From NCBI GenBank assembly GCA_031549685.1, contig JAVBPG010000034.1, positions 1-62,361 on the forward strand: DNA of 62,361 nucleotides. The letters are read 5' to 3'. Below are positions 27,500-35,903 of this stretch, in pieces. The position numbers and the translations under genes were made by a program. Position 1 is the stretch's first letter. Each line of letters starts with the position of its first letter. The stretch comes from JAITMY01 sp031549685 (GTDB taxonomy: Bacteria > Bacteroidota > Bacteroidia > Bacteroidales > UBA932). The notes under the pieces are model-generated. The model was given only the letters and a program-made list of their open reading frames with translations. It was not told where the DNA came from and did no database searches.

Positions 27500-27893
27500 G
27501 CGAACAATGAAGGTGGACGCTGGGTTTAGCCTCTCGTCCATGAGCGACCTTGTGTTTCTGCTCCTCATATTTTTCATGATTACCTCCACCATGGTAAGCC
27601 CCAACGCGCTGAAGCTGCTGCTGCCGCAAAGCAGCAACCAGATTCAGTCGAAGCCGGCCGTAAGCGTTTCCATTCAGCAGGGCAACCCCTACTTTTACGT
27701 GGATGGAAAGTTTCAGGTAAGCCTGCAGGAGCTGCCGGATAAGCTGACCCAGCTGCTTGCCGGTAGGGAAGACCCCACCATATCCATTCATGCCGACAAA
27801 TCTGTTACCATTGATGAGGTGGTAAAGGTAATGAACGTGGCCAAAGAGCACCGCTGGAAGGTAATACTGGCAACGGCCCCCGAAACGAAGTAA
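27489..27893 (+). CDS. exbD: ExbD/TolR family protein
   Basis: A short cytoplasmic N-terminus is followed by one membrane helix, SSMSDLVFLLLIFFMITSTM, which carries the essential aspartate (about residue 19). A periplasmic domain with DKSVTIDEVVKVMNVAKE completes the 134 residues. ExbD couples proton flow through ExbB to TonB. The ATG at 27489 sits inside the end of exbB, which implies coupled translation. A longer upstream frame only overlaps exbB. Confidence 0.92.
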   Translation: MAIKRTMKVDAGFSLSSMSDLVFLLLIFFMITSTMVSPNALKLLLPQSSNQIQSKPAVSVSIQQGNPYFYVDGKFQVSLQELPDKLTQLLAGREDPTISIHADKSVTIDEVVKVMNVAKEHRWKVILATAPETK

Positions 27894-27916
27894 CGAGAAA
27901 AAAGTAAAGCGACACG

Positions 27917-28717
27917 ATGGAGCAGAAGCAGCGAGATAGCATAGCTGGCACGGTGGCTACCGCCATTTTTCACGGTATGCTGCTGTGCATGTTGCTTTTT
28001 TGGGGTTACCAAAAGCCCTACCCGCCGCCCGGCGAGGAGGGCATCCTTATTAACTTTGGCAATAGCCAAACCGGCAGCGGGGCCGAGGAGCCTATGTCGG
28101 CGAAACAGATACAGCCGCGTTCGCAGCAGGCAGCTGCCCGTGAAGAGCAGCCGCACCTTACGCAGGACTTTGAAGAGGCAGCCAGCATTAAGCAGCCACG
28201 CAAAAAAAGTCCCAAGCCTCAGCCCGATAAGCCCACCGATAGGCAGGAGCAACCGGTGGTGGACCAGCAACCTGAAAAACCGCAGGAAAAACCTCGAGAG
28301 GTGAACCGCAGCGCTCTGTTTCCGGGGCAAGGTACCTCTGCTAACCAGGGGCATGGCGATGGGTCGGGCAGCGGTAACCAGGGCGACCCCAACGGCGCGG
28401 AAGGCGGCAGCAGCACAGGTACGGGCTTAGGCTCCGGCGGAAGCGGTGCCAGCCTGGCGGGGCGCTCGCTCATAGGTACGCTGCCCGAGCCCGACTACCG
28501 CGTACAGCAATCGGGGAAGGTAATAGTGCGCATTAAGGTTGACCGCGACGGCAACGTTATAGAGGCCAAGGCCGACCAGCGGGGCTCCACCGTGTTGGAT
28601 GCCACCCTGTACGATGCTGCCGAAAAGGCAGCGCGCAAGGCTAAGTTCAGCACTTCGCCCGGCAGCCCCATTTACCAAAACGGTACAATTACCTACGTGT
28701 TTAAGCTGGGGCAGTAA
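27917..28717 (+). CDS. tonB: TonB family energy transducer
   Basis: The 266-residue protein has an N-terminal membrane segment (about 13-31), a proline/lysine/glutamine-rich spacer (60-130), a glycine/serine-rich stretch (135-185) and a C-terminal TonB-type domain. That domain reads KVIVRIKVDRDGNVIEAK and then AARKAKFSTSPGSPIYQNGT. It delivers proton-motive energy to outer-membrane transporters. The starting ATG follows exbD by 23 bases, and a strong terminator follows the stop. Confidence 0.9.
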   Translation: MEQKQRDSIAGTVATAIFHGMLLCMLLFWGYQKPYPPPGEEGILINFGNSQTGSGAEEPMSAKQIQPRSQQAAAREEQPHLTQDFEEAASIKQPRKKSPKPQPDKPTDRQEQPVVDQQPEKPQEKPREVNRSALFPGQGTSANQGHGDGSGSGNQGDPNGAEGGSSTGTGLGSGGSGASLAGRSLIGTLPEPDYRVQQSGKVIVRIKVDRDGNVIEAKADQRGSTVLDATLYDAAEKAARKAKFSTSPGSPIYQNGTITYVFKLGQ

Positions 28718-28747
28718 TTAATTCTATAGAAACAATTTTACCTGACG

Positions 28748-28781
28748 AACCGGACGAAGTTTTGCTTCGTCCGGTTTTTTT
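28748..28781 (+). terminator. Rho-independent terminator after exbB-exbD-tonB
   Basis: A 12-base-pair stem, aaccggacgaag / cttcgtccggtt, with a TTTG loop is followed by a T-run, 30 bases after the tonB stop. Confidence 0.9.
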
Positions 28782-29005
28782 GTTTTGCAAGGTAAAGTTT
28801 TTACCTTTAGCGAATTAAATTAGAGTTTGGTTAAGCGTAATTTATAGTACGCTTTGAATACGGAGTAGTTTGCAGCTAAGCAGTGTCGGAGTTTTAGCAG
28901 CTCGAATTACAAATTGTCGAGTGTTTCGAGCGGTACCGCCTTGGCGGCAGCAGCAACAGGCCGCCAAGCCGGGGTCATATTGTATAACGGAATAAAAAAA
29001 TTATT

Positions 29006-29141
29006 ATGAAAAAGGTAAATTTTACGATAGTAATGTTGATTGTTTTTTGCTTAGTTGGCAAATCCCCCGTTCAGCTGAGGCTGTGCAATAGCACGGACAG
29101 TTCGGCCACAGGCTTCCTGCCCGCTCTGCGGATCAGGCGGG
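29006..29141 (+). pseudogene. Orphan signal-peptide start of a broken secreted-protein gene
   Basis: An ATG at 29006 opens a convincing signal peptide (MKKVNFTIVMLIVFCLVG), but the reading after about residue 22 is not protein-like and runs straight into the 159-bp repeat. This looks like the 5' end of a lost large gene. The 224 bases before it (28782-29005) hold no gene; there is a possible inverted pair ccgccttggcgg / ccgccaagccgg. Confidence 0.55.
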
Positions 29142-29300
29142 TGCCTCGGTCGGTTTATGAGAGCAGGCTGCGCCTGCATGCGAGAGGTTGTGCGAGTAAA
29201 AAGAGGCTATGCGTTTTTGTAGGTACAACCAACACTGATACGGCGACCAAGGTACAACCTTCGCCGAACACCCGTGCCACTTGCAACCTAAGGCGAACGG
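29142..29300 (+). repeat. 159-bp direct repeat, copy 1
   Basis: The sequence from tgcctcggtcggtttatgag to cctaaggcgaacgg is found again at 30953-31111 with four substitutions and no gaps. It directly precedes the M23-like effector fragment. It has no long host-like reading frame and includes the small palindrome caggctgcgcctg. Confidence 0.9.
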
Positions 29301-29802
29301 AGTTGTGCAAAGTGTTGTTTCATCTTTTGAACCGCAAACTCTACTTTACAATGATAATGATCAAAAAGACTATAGAGGATTATTATCTAATCAAGATAAT
29401 GAACAAATATACTCATATACCAAAGTTAATGGAGTTGTGGAAAATGGAACTCTTCCTAAAAATACAAATGTAGGTAAATGTGGTTGCCACTATGCCAATG
29501 GTAGTTATGGTAATTATGTTATTCTTAAGGTAGAATTAGATAAGCCCATTAAAGATATCAATGGTACTACAAGGAATACTATTTACATGCGCTACGCACA
29601 TTTAAATATCATAAATGTTTCTTCAAATCAGAGAGTTAATCAAGGAGGAATTATTGGGATTGCAGGTTGTTCGGGAAATGCAGCAAGAATACCACAAGAA
29701 CAATTTCATATACACATAGAAGCCAATTCTACCAATAATTGGTCTGGAGCAAGAGATATTGATGTTTTGAATCTATTAACAACAACTATAATAAGGCCAT
29801 GA
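29281..29802 (+). pseudogene. Orphan C-terminal M23-like peptidase module, 5'-truncated
   Basis: The frame encodes about 173 residues. The LytM/M23 core is visible: GSYGNYVILKVEL, MRYAHLN (His107) and FHIHIEA (143-145). The N-terminal H-x3-D zinc ligand pair expected before NGVVQSV is missing, because the frame is cut by the 159-bp repeat. There is no signal peptide and only a TTG inside the repeat could start it. M23 domains cut peptidoglycan cross-links and are known as C-terminal parts of polymorphic toxins. Base composition is AT-rich, unlike host genes. The next gene overlaps the stop. Confidence 0.65.
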
Positions 29803-30365
29803 AATCTAAACAAACCTCATTAACTATTTTATTTTGTTTACTTGCTTTGTCTATTTTTGGGCAACAAAACCCACAAAAAACGGAAGCAATATTACTTACG
29901 GATATTTGTGTTAACCACATTTGTTTTGGAGATAGTATTTCTAAAATGCTAAATGAGTTTGGCAATGCAGATACTATGATGTTTAAACCTAATCGAGGCT
30001 CTGAATTTGAAGAACCTACGCATAGAGAATACTGCTATAAAGGTCTTAGATTTTATGAAATTCTTTATCCAAATTTAAGCGAAGGTTTGTTCTACGGTGG
30101 TCGAATTGAACGTAAAAATACAATTCTATCCATTAAAGGGGGCAATTTACAAATAGGAAAAACGACGGTAGATTTTGTGCTTTCACATTTTGAATCTTTT
30201 GTACGAAAAAAAGGTGAAACAAAGGATAAAGAGTATTATATATTTTTTAATGTGATCTTACCTCTAACTTTACAAGATGTAAATGGAGCATTTATATCTG
30301 AGTTTCACCTGTATTTTACCAATGGTATTTTGACTCAAGGTGCAACTGTTTTTGATTTAAATTAA
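29799..30365 (+). CDS. Secreted partner of the M23-like module (putative immunity protein)
   Basis: The 188-residue protein has a clear signal peptide (residues 1-22, LLALSIFGQQ), so it works outside the cytoplasm. Its ATG overlaps the stop of the M23-like module by 4 bases. Two cysteines near residue 37-42 (DICVNHICFGDS) may pair. I recognise no family. A periplasmic protein is what one would expect as immunity against a peptidoglycan-cutting toxin, so the compartment fits. The role is inference from position. Confidence 0.6.
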   Translation: MKSKQTSLTILFCLLALSIFGQQNPQKTEAILLTDICVNHICFGDSISKMLNEFGNADTMMFKPNRGSEFEEPTHREYCYKGLRFYEILYPNLSEGLFYGGRIERKNTILSIKGGNLQIGKTTVDFVLSHFESFVRKKGETKDKEYYIFFNVILPLTLQDVNGAFISEFHLYFTNGILTQGATVFDLN

Positions 30366-30438
30366 TTTTTTGCTACCTCCGGAACATGGAGCCCGCCTGA
30401 ATGGCGCAGTCGGGCAGGCAATTTAAAATTGCGTAGAG

Positions 30439-30699
30439 GGTAGAAAAACGTTCTTTGAAATAAATTTTGAGTACCCCGAGCTGCGTGCCGGCTACCGCCC
30501 CGCCTACAAGAGCGTGGCCAGCTACAGCGCCGATAAGGTGCAAACCAGCGGAGCAGCCGCCGCCACCTACAAGGACGAAATGGGCATACCCGCCATAAAA
30601 AGCGGCACCTCCGAGCTCACCGTGCGCGGTGGCGCGGCAGGCACCGAAACCGCCCTGTACGCCTACGCCACCACTCCAGTTCGCCGGAGGTTGTAAAGT
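30439..30699 (+). pseudogene. GC-rich coding fragment of unknown origin
   Basis: One frame reads FEINFEYPELRAGYRPAYKS, then ASYSADKVQTSG, and runs to about 30696 with host-like codon use, in sharp contrast to its AT-rich neighbours. It has no plausible start and ends in the TCCAGTTCGCCGG region. It may be a leftover internal piece of the large protein whose C-terminal tips lie around it. No family is recognised. Confidence 0.35.
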
Positions 30700-30735
30700 G
30701 GCACAAAGTTCGGCACCACAAAGGCCGCAGGCTTT

Positions 30736-30950
30736 GCCCAATGTCATTAAGTTAAGGCCGAAGGCCTGTAAGCAATAGCGTAGGGCAACGCCCTACGAGA
30801 CATGAGCAAGTTAAAAATTAAGCGCTGAAGGCGCGAAAGCCATTGCTTACGCCCTTACAGGGCTTGAAAAAACACCGCATTATTGTTCATAGGGCGTTGT
30901 CCTATGCTAATGCTGACGCCCCCTTGGGGCTTAACTTAATGACATTGGGC
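30736..30950. repeat. Element with 21-bp inverted repeats
   Basis: Arms at 30736-30756 and 30930-30950 (starting gcccaatgtcattaag and its inverse complement) are exact. Inside lie a second imperfect pair (agcgtagggcaacgcccta / tagggcgttgtcctatgct) and several short palindromes. It abuts the second 159-bp repeat. There is no gene, and the structure resembles a small palindromic mobile element. Confidence 0.75.
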
Positions 30951-30952
30951 TT

Positions 30953-31111
30953 TGCCTCGGTCGGTTTATGAGAGCAGGCTGCGCCTGCATGCGAGAGGTT
31001 GTGCGAGTAAAAAGAGGCAATGCGTTTTTGTAGGTACAACCAACACTGATACGGCGACCAAGGTACAACCTTGGCCGAACATCCGCGCCACTTGCAACCT
31101 AAGGCGAACGG
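30953..31111 (+). repeat. 159-bp direct repeat, copy 2
   Basis: It matches 29142-29300 at 155 of 159 bases. The module that follows continues in a different frame relative to the repeat than in copy 1, so the repeat is not a natural part of both proteins. Confidence 0.9.
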
Positions 31112-31942
31112 GGGCTCTTTGAGCCTAGCGATGATGATTACGGCAGTTGGTGGGGTGATAACGACCCATTCTTTAGTAACGACCCTGACCCAGAGCCAGA
31201 TCCTAATGTTGACGAACCTCAGCCGGATGTATATGAAGAGCAAGATTTAAGCGAGGGAGACAATGATAATGGGTATTCTGATGATTCTGATACAAGCGAT
31301 AGCGGAAATACTGGAGAAAACACCCAACCATCTCCATTTCTTTTTGACCCTAATATGACAAAGGATCAACAAGATAAAGTGCTTGCCTTATTAAAGGAAA
31401 TGAAAAATGAAAAAATAACCAAAGCATTGGAGGAAATACCAGTTAATATTAGGATAGATCCAACTATCAAATCCCCTGCAGAGTATTCTCCAAAAGGTGC
31501 ACCCAAAAATCCTAATACTATAGCGTTAAGGGATCCGGATATAAGCATTAGCGCTGTTCGAGAGGATGTATTCCATGCATACCAAGATCGATTTTACGCT
31601 GAAGGAATATATCCGTATAGGGAAGACTTGGGTAAGTCCTCTGTAGAATTCGAAGCTAAAGTGTTTTGCGACATTGCAAATTGCCTTAAAGATAAAGATC
31701 CGTATATCTCTTCTATAACTGTTAACAGTAATGATGTTAATGCGACTGAAAAATATATTTCTTGGATGTTTGGTCTAACACACGGATTGGATAATTCCAA
31801 GCCAATAGATATCATTTTATTATATGATAAGTATAATGAAATGATAGGTTATTTTCATGAAAATTCATCCACGAGTGGCTATAATACATCGACCACTCCA
31901 AATGTTATATTTCAAGCATTAGTAGAGGCACTAACCAAGTAA
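31103..31942 (+). pseudogene. Orphan C-terminal module with a zincin-like motif, 5'-truncated
   Basis: The frame opens after a stop at 31100 and has no start codon until an ATG at 31355. Its first 80 residues are an acidic D/E/P/S/N-rich linker (DNDPFFSNDPDPEPDPN). A globular part follows with ISAVREDVFHAYQDRF and SSVEFEAKVFCDIANCL. ExxFHAYQ plus a later EFEAK pair resembles a metallopeptidase-like domain, but a canonical HExxH is absent, so this is tentative. Linker plus C-terminal domain is typical of a polymorphic toxin tip. It could still be translated from 31355 as 195 residues. Confidence 0.55.
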
Positions 31943-31952
31943 GTTTACAATT

Positions 31953-32525
31953 ATGAAACCAACCATTTTATTTTTAGCCATCTATATCTTCCTCACGGGG
32001 AATGCCATGGCGCAAACAGATACAGTTGATGGGTCTATTTACACCCGTATCGTAGTGGGCAATAAAATCTACCTACAGCGCGATAATCCCTGGTGCGTAT
32101 TTAATAAATCCCTTAAATACACGCTTGAAAATCAAAATCAAAACATTGCTGAGCATAAAATGCAGGAGGCCATGTCTAACTTAAAGTTGCGGAATAGTAA
32201 CCAAGAAGTATTGTCGATGGTACAATCCGTTTTTTCGCCGGCAGAGATTGCCCGCTGTAAAGATGAGAGTATCCTAATGTTGCTGCGAATTAACAATCAA
32301 GGGAAAATATTTTATATCCGTTTTCTTTCAGGAGCCAGTGGGCATGAAGTTAAAAATATCAGCCTGGATAAGTATTCGCTGCTGGAGGATAAGATAATGG
32401 CTACTCTTAACTTTTATATTCCGGATACCAGTATTACATATTACACTATTGGTCTCCCTTTAAAGTTTAAAAATATTACTGACAGTGCGTATGTATTTTC
32501 CAAAGGGATGTACCTTGTACCTTAG
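31953..32525 (+). CDS. Secreted partner of the zincin-like module
   Basis: The 190-residue protein has a signal peptide (residues 1-20, ending AMAQ). It starts 10 bases after the module's stop, the same arrangement as the M23 pair. The interior is mixed helix and strand with two cysteines (PWCVFNK, ARCKDES). I recognise no family. By position it may be the immunity protein, or an unrelated periplasmic protein carried with the module. Confidence 0.6.
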   Translation: MKPTILFLAIYIFLTGNAMAQTDTVDGSIYTRIVVGNKIYLQRDNPWCVFNKSLKYTLENQNQNIAEHKMQEAMSNLKLRNSNQEVLSMVQSVFSPAEIARCKDESILMLLRINNQGKIFYIRFLSGASGHEVKNISLDKYSLLEDKIMATLNFYIPDTSITYYTIGLPLKFKNITDSAYVFSKGMYLVP

Positions 32526-32604
32526 TTCATCAAAGATTGTGAAATGGTATGGACAGTTGGAGCAGAGCCTGCATAAAGCAATCTCGTTTAAGTGGTGAGA
32601 AATA

Positions 32605-32635
32605 AAAAAGCGTCAAGACAATCTTGACGCTTTTT
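32605..32635. terminator. Bidirectional terminator between the effector region and ilvC
   Basis: The stem gcgtcaaga / tcttgacgc with a CAA loop is flanked by an A-run and a T-run. It serves the plus-strand secreted gene and the converging ilvC gene. Confidence 0.85.
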
Positions 32636-32652
32636 CATTTTATAGAAAGAAA

Positions 32653-33702
32653 TTACTTGCTGTTCTCGGGGCGCAGCTTACGCACTGCTGCACCGGCTTG
32701 CCACATTTCGCTTTCGCGGAGCTCCTTCAGCTCGGCGTTGAGCTTATCGCGGTAGTCGGGCTTGCTGCAGGTATCAATGGTGCGCTTTGCTTCAGCGCCT
32801 GTAGCTACGCTCTTGTACAGCTCCTCAAATACGGGTAGGGTAGCGGCGTAGAACTTGTGTCTCCAGTCCAACGCGCCGCGCTGTGCGGTGGTAGAGCAGT
32901 TGGCGTACATCCAGTCCATACCGTTTTCGGCTACCAGCGGCATAAGGCTTTGCGTGAGTTCCTCAACTGTTTCGTTGAAAGCTTCGCTGGGTGAGTGTCC
33001 ATTCTTGCGCAGCACTTCGTATTGCGCTTGGAAAATACCTTGAATGCAGCCCATCAGCGTACCGCGCTCGCCGGTAAGATCGGAGTAAACTTCCTTCTTA
33101 AAATCGGTTTCGAACAGGTCGCCCGAGCCTACGCCAATGCCCAGCGCAATGCACCTTTCGCGCGCTTTGCCCGTGGCATCCTGGAAAATGGCGAAGCTGG
33201 AGTTCAAGCCCTTGCCGGCCACAAACAGGCGGCGCAGCGAGGTGCCCGAGCCCTTGGGGGCAACCAAAATCACATCGACATCTTTTGGCGGAACAATGCT
33301 CGTTTGGTCGTTAAACGTAACGCCAAAGCCGTGCGAGAAGTACAGCGCCTTGCCTGCGGTGAGGTAGGGCTTCAGCTTGGGCCAGGTTTCAATTTGTCCG
33401 GCATCGGAGAGCAGGTACTGGATAATGGTGCCTTTTTGGGCAGCCTCCTCAATTTCAAAAAGCGTTTTGCCCGGCACCCAGCCGTCGGCTACAGCCTTGT
33501 CCCAGCTCTTGCCGCCCTTGCGCTGGCCAATAATTACGTTGAAGCCGTTGTCGCGCAGGTTGAGCGATTGCCCGGGGCCTTGCACGCCGTAGCCAATGAT
33601 GGCGATAGTTTCGTTTTTGAGCACCTCGCGTGCCTTTTCCATGGTAAATTCTTCGCGGGTAACCACATCCTCTACCACGCCTCCAAAGTTGATTTTTGCC
33701 AT
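32653..33702 (-). CDS. ilvC: Ketol-acid reductoisomerase
   Basis: This NADPH- and magnesium-dependent enzyme makes the second step of valine and isoleucine synthesis. The Rossmann motif GYGVQGPGQSLNLRDNG is near residues 36-52. The catalytic histidine is in LYFSHGFGV, and metal acidic residues are in SDLTGERG and further on. The 349-residue length is the standard class I form as seen in Bacteroidetes. The ATG at 33702 gives MAKINFGG; a longer frame adds 13 basic residues that do not belong. Another branched-chain gene, ilvE, is 4 kb away. Confidence 0.96.
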   Translation of the reverse strand: MAKINFGGVVEDVVTREEFTMEKAREVLKNETIAIIGYGVQGPGQSLNLRDNGFNVIIGQRKGGKSWDKAVADGWVPGKTLFEIEEAAQKGTIIQYLLSDAGQIETWPKLKPYLTAGKALYFSHGFGVTFNDQTSIVPPKDVDVILVAPKGSGTSLRRLFVAGKGLNSSFAIFQDATGKARERCIALGIGVGSGDLFETDFKKEVYSDLTGERGTLMGCIQGIFQAQYEVLRKNGHSPSEAFNETVEELTQSLMPLVAENGMDWMYANCSTTAQRGALDWRHKFYAATLPVFEELYKSVATGAEAKRTIDTCSKPDYRDKLNAELKELRESEMWQAGAAVRKLRPENSK

Positions 33703-33959
33703 TATTTTTATTTTAAAATTAAATAATTTTCGAGGGTACAAAGGTAGCTATTAATTTGAGAATTGAAAACTGAAAGTTAAAAATGAAAAAACAGGCTGGC
33801 AATACTTGTAAAATCCTTATTATGTAAGGGCTTGTTGATGATTAAAAAGTGAAAGTGCCAAGCCGAAATTGTCGATGTGTTTTTTTGTACCTTTGCAAAA
33901 TTGTTGCCGTCTTGCCTGGACCTGGTAGGCGGGTTTGTAGGACAGCTTAAAATTGCTTT

Positions 33960-34616
33960 ATGTCAAAAGATATGCTCATAATAGGTATTGCCGGAGGTAC
34001 GGGCTCGGGCAAGACCACGGTGGTAAAAAAGATTCAGGAGCTGCAGCCGCAGGAGGATGTGGTGGTTATTCCGCAGGACTCGTACTACCGCGACAGCAGC
34101 CACCTTCCGCTTGAGGAGCGCCTGGAGATTAACTTTGACCACCCCGACTCGCTGGAGTTTGACCTCCTGGTGGAGCATATCAAAAGGTTGAAGCGGGGCG
34201 AGGCCGTGGAGCAGCCCATATACTCCTACCTTACCTGCACCCGCTCGGCGGAAACCATCAACGTTGCGCCGCGCCACGTAATTATTGTGGAGGGAATACT
34301 TATCTTTTACGATAAGCGGCTGCGCAACCTGATGGACATAAAAATATTTGTGGATGCCGATGCCGACGACAGGTTGGGGCGTGTGATAACGCGCGATATT
34401 GTGGAGCGCGGACGCTCGGTGAATAAGGTGCTGGAGCGCTACGAGAAAACGGTAAAGCCCATGCACCTGCAGTTTGTGGAGCCCACCAAGCGCTACGCCG
34501 ACATCATTATGCCGCAGGGCGGGCACAACGAGGTGGCCATAAAAATGCTGCAAACCGTGGTGGAGCAGCACTGCAACGGGCGCAAAAAGGAGGCCGTAGC
34601 TTCACGTAATGCCTAA
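33960..34616 (+). CDS. udk: Uridine kinase
   Basis: The enzyme phosphorylates uridine and cytidine to their monophosphates in pyrimidine salvage. The P-loop GGTGSGKT is at residues 12-19. DSYYRD and FDHPDSLEFDL supply substrate contacts, and RDIVERGRS is the lid region. The length of 218 is standard. A Bacteroidetes -7 box TACCTTTG lies at 33888-33895. The gene is followed closely by waaA, which has its own box. Confidence 0.95.
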   Translation: MSKDMLIIGIAGGTGSGKTTVVKKIQELQPQEDVVVIPQDSYYRDSSHLPLEERLEINFDHPDSLEFDLLVEHIKRLKRGEAVEQPIYSYLTCTRSAETINVAPRHVIIVEGILIFYDKRLRNLMDIKIFVDADADDRLGRVITRDIVERGRSVNKVLERYEKTVKPMHLQFVEPTKRYADIIMPQGGHNEVAIKMLQTVVEQHCNGRKKEAVASRNA

Positions 34617-34621
34617 ATACG

Positions 34622-34629
34622 TACCTTTG
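34622..34629 (+). promoter_or_regulatory. Predicted -7 box for waaA
   Basis: TACCTTTG lies 6 bases after the udk stop and 20 bases before the waaA ATG. No clear -33 box is visible, and the upstream part would sit in the udk coding end. Confidence 0.4.
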
Positions 34630-34648
34630 CGCTTCCAAATTTATAGAC

Positions 34649-35896
34649 ATGCTTTTTTTCTACAACATAGGAATTTTTCTCTACTGGCTGGCGGTTCACG
34701 TTGCCGCGCCCTTCGATGCCAAGGCGGCGAAGTGGGTAAAAGGCCGGAGGAGGCTTTTTGCGCAGCTGGAGCAGGCGCTTAAGCATCGCGGCAACCGTCC
34801 GCTGGCGTGGTTTCACTGCGCCTCGCTGGGCGAATTTGAGCAGGGCAGGCCTGTTATTGAAGCCTTGAAGTTGCAGCACCCTGAGTACTTCATTGTGGTT
34901 ACCTTTTTCTCTCCTTCGGGCTACGAGGTGCGCAAAAGTTACGCCGGAGCCGACTGCGTGTGCTACATGCCCGCCGATTTTCCGGGCAACGCCAGGCGCT
35001 TTGTCAACATGCTAAAGCCCACCGTGGCGCTATTTATCAAGTACGAATTTTGGTACAACCACTTCAGCGAGTTGAAAAAAGCGGGAGTCAAAACCTACAT
35101 CGTTTCGGCCATCTTTCGCGAAAACCAGGCGTTTTTTGACCGCCTTTTCGGAGGCCTGTTTGTGCAAATGCTGCACCTGTGCGAGCACATATTCGTGCAA
35201 AACAAGGAGTCGCTGACATTGCTCATGGGCATTGGGGTAAGCAACGCCTCGTACTCGGGCGACACGCGCTTTGACCGCGTTCTGGCGGTGGCGTCAACGG
35301 CGCAAACCATGCCGCAGCTGTCCGGTTTTGCCCAGGGAAAGGTGGTGGTGGTGGCCGGTAGCACCTGGCCTCCCGACGAGGCTTTGCTGGCCGACTTGAT
35401 AAACAAAATGCCGGACATGAAGCTGATTGTTGCCCCGCACGAGATTAGCGAAGGCGGCGTGCGCCGTACGATAGCGCTGTTTCAAAAGCCGGTCGTAACC
35501 TACTCGCAGCTGAAGCAAAACCCCAACATAAATTTGGCCGACTACAGCGTTTTTGTGGTCGATGCCATTGGTTTTCTGGCCTCGCTTTACCGCTTCGGGG
35601 GCATGGCGTACGTGGGCGGAGGCTTCGGCGTGGGCATTCACAACACGCTGGAGGCGGCGGTGTACGGGCTTCCGGTGATATTTGGGCCCGAGTATAAAAA
35701 GTTTAAGGAGGCGGTTGACTTGGTGGAGCAGGGCGGCGCGTTTTCTGTGAGCAACTTGTCGGAGCTGCAGCGCGTGGTTTCCAAGCTGCGCGGCGATGCC
35801 GCGCTGTACGAGCGTAGCTGCGGTGTGAGCAAAAACTACGTGCAGCAGCGCAAAGGGGCAACCGATATTATTATGCGGAAGGTATTTAATTCTTAA
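34649..35896 (+). CDS. waaA: 3-deoxy-D-manno-octulosonic acid transferase
   Basis: WaaA (KdtA) adds Kdo to lipid A at the inner face of the cytoplasmic membrane. The 415-residue GT30 protein has an N-terminal membrane anchor (residues 1-20). The acceptor-side acidic motif ASLGEFEQGRPVIE is near 58-71. The C-terminal donor half has VVAGSTWPPDEALL, YVGGGFGVGIHNTLEAA and FGPEYKKFKEA. It indicates a lipid A-Kdo outer membrane. A thioredoxin gene starts 7 bases after the stop. Confidence 0.93.
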   Translation: MLFFYNIGIFLYWLAVHVAAPFDAKAAKWVKGRRRLFAQLEQALKHRGNRPLAWFHCASLGEFEQGRPVIEALKLQHPEYFIVVTFFSPSGYEVRKSYAGADCVCYMPADFPGNARRFVNMLKPTVALFIKYEFWYNHFSELKKAGVKTYIVSAIFRENQAFFDRLFGGLFVQMLHLCEHIFVQNKESLTLLMGIGVSNASYSGDTRFDRVLAVASTAQTMPQLSGFAQGKVVVVAGSTWPPDEALLADLINKMPDMKLIVAPHEISEGGVRRTIALFQKPVVTYSQLKQNPNINLADYSVFVVDAIGFLASLYRFGGMAYVGGGFGVGIHNTLEAAVYGLPVIFGPEYKKFKEAVDLVEQGGAFSVSNLSELQRVVSKLRGDAALYERSCGVSKNYVQQRKGATDIIMRKVFNS

Positions 35897-35903
35897 CTAA
35901 AAA

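Noticed and set aside
29006..29473. A 155-residue frame starting with a signal peptide
   Set aside because: After about 22 residues it reads through the 159-bp repeat and then antagonises the frame of the M23-like module, so only the start was kept, as a pseudogene.
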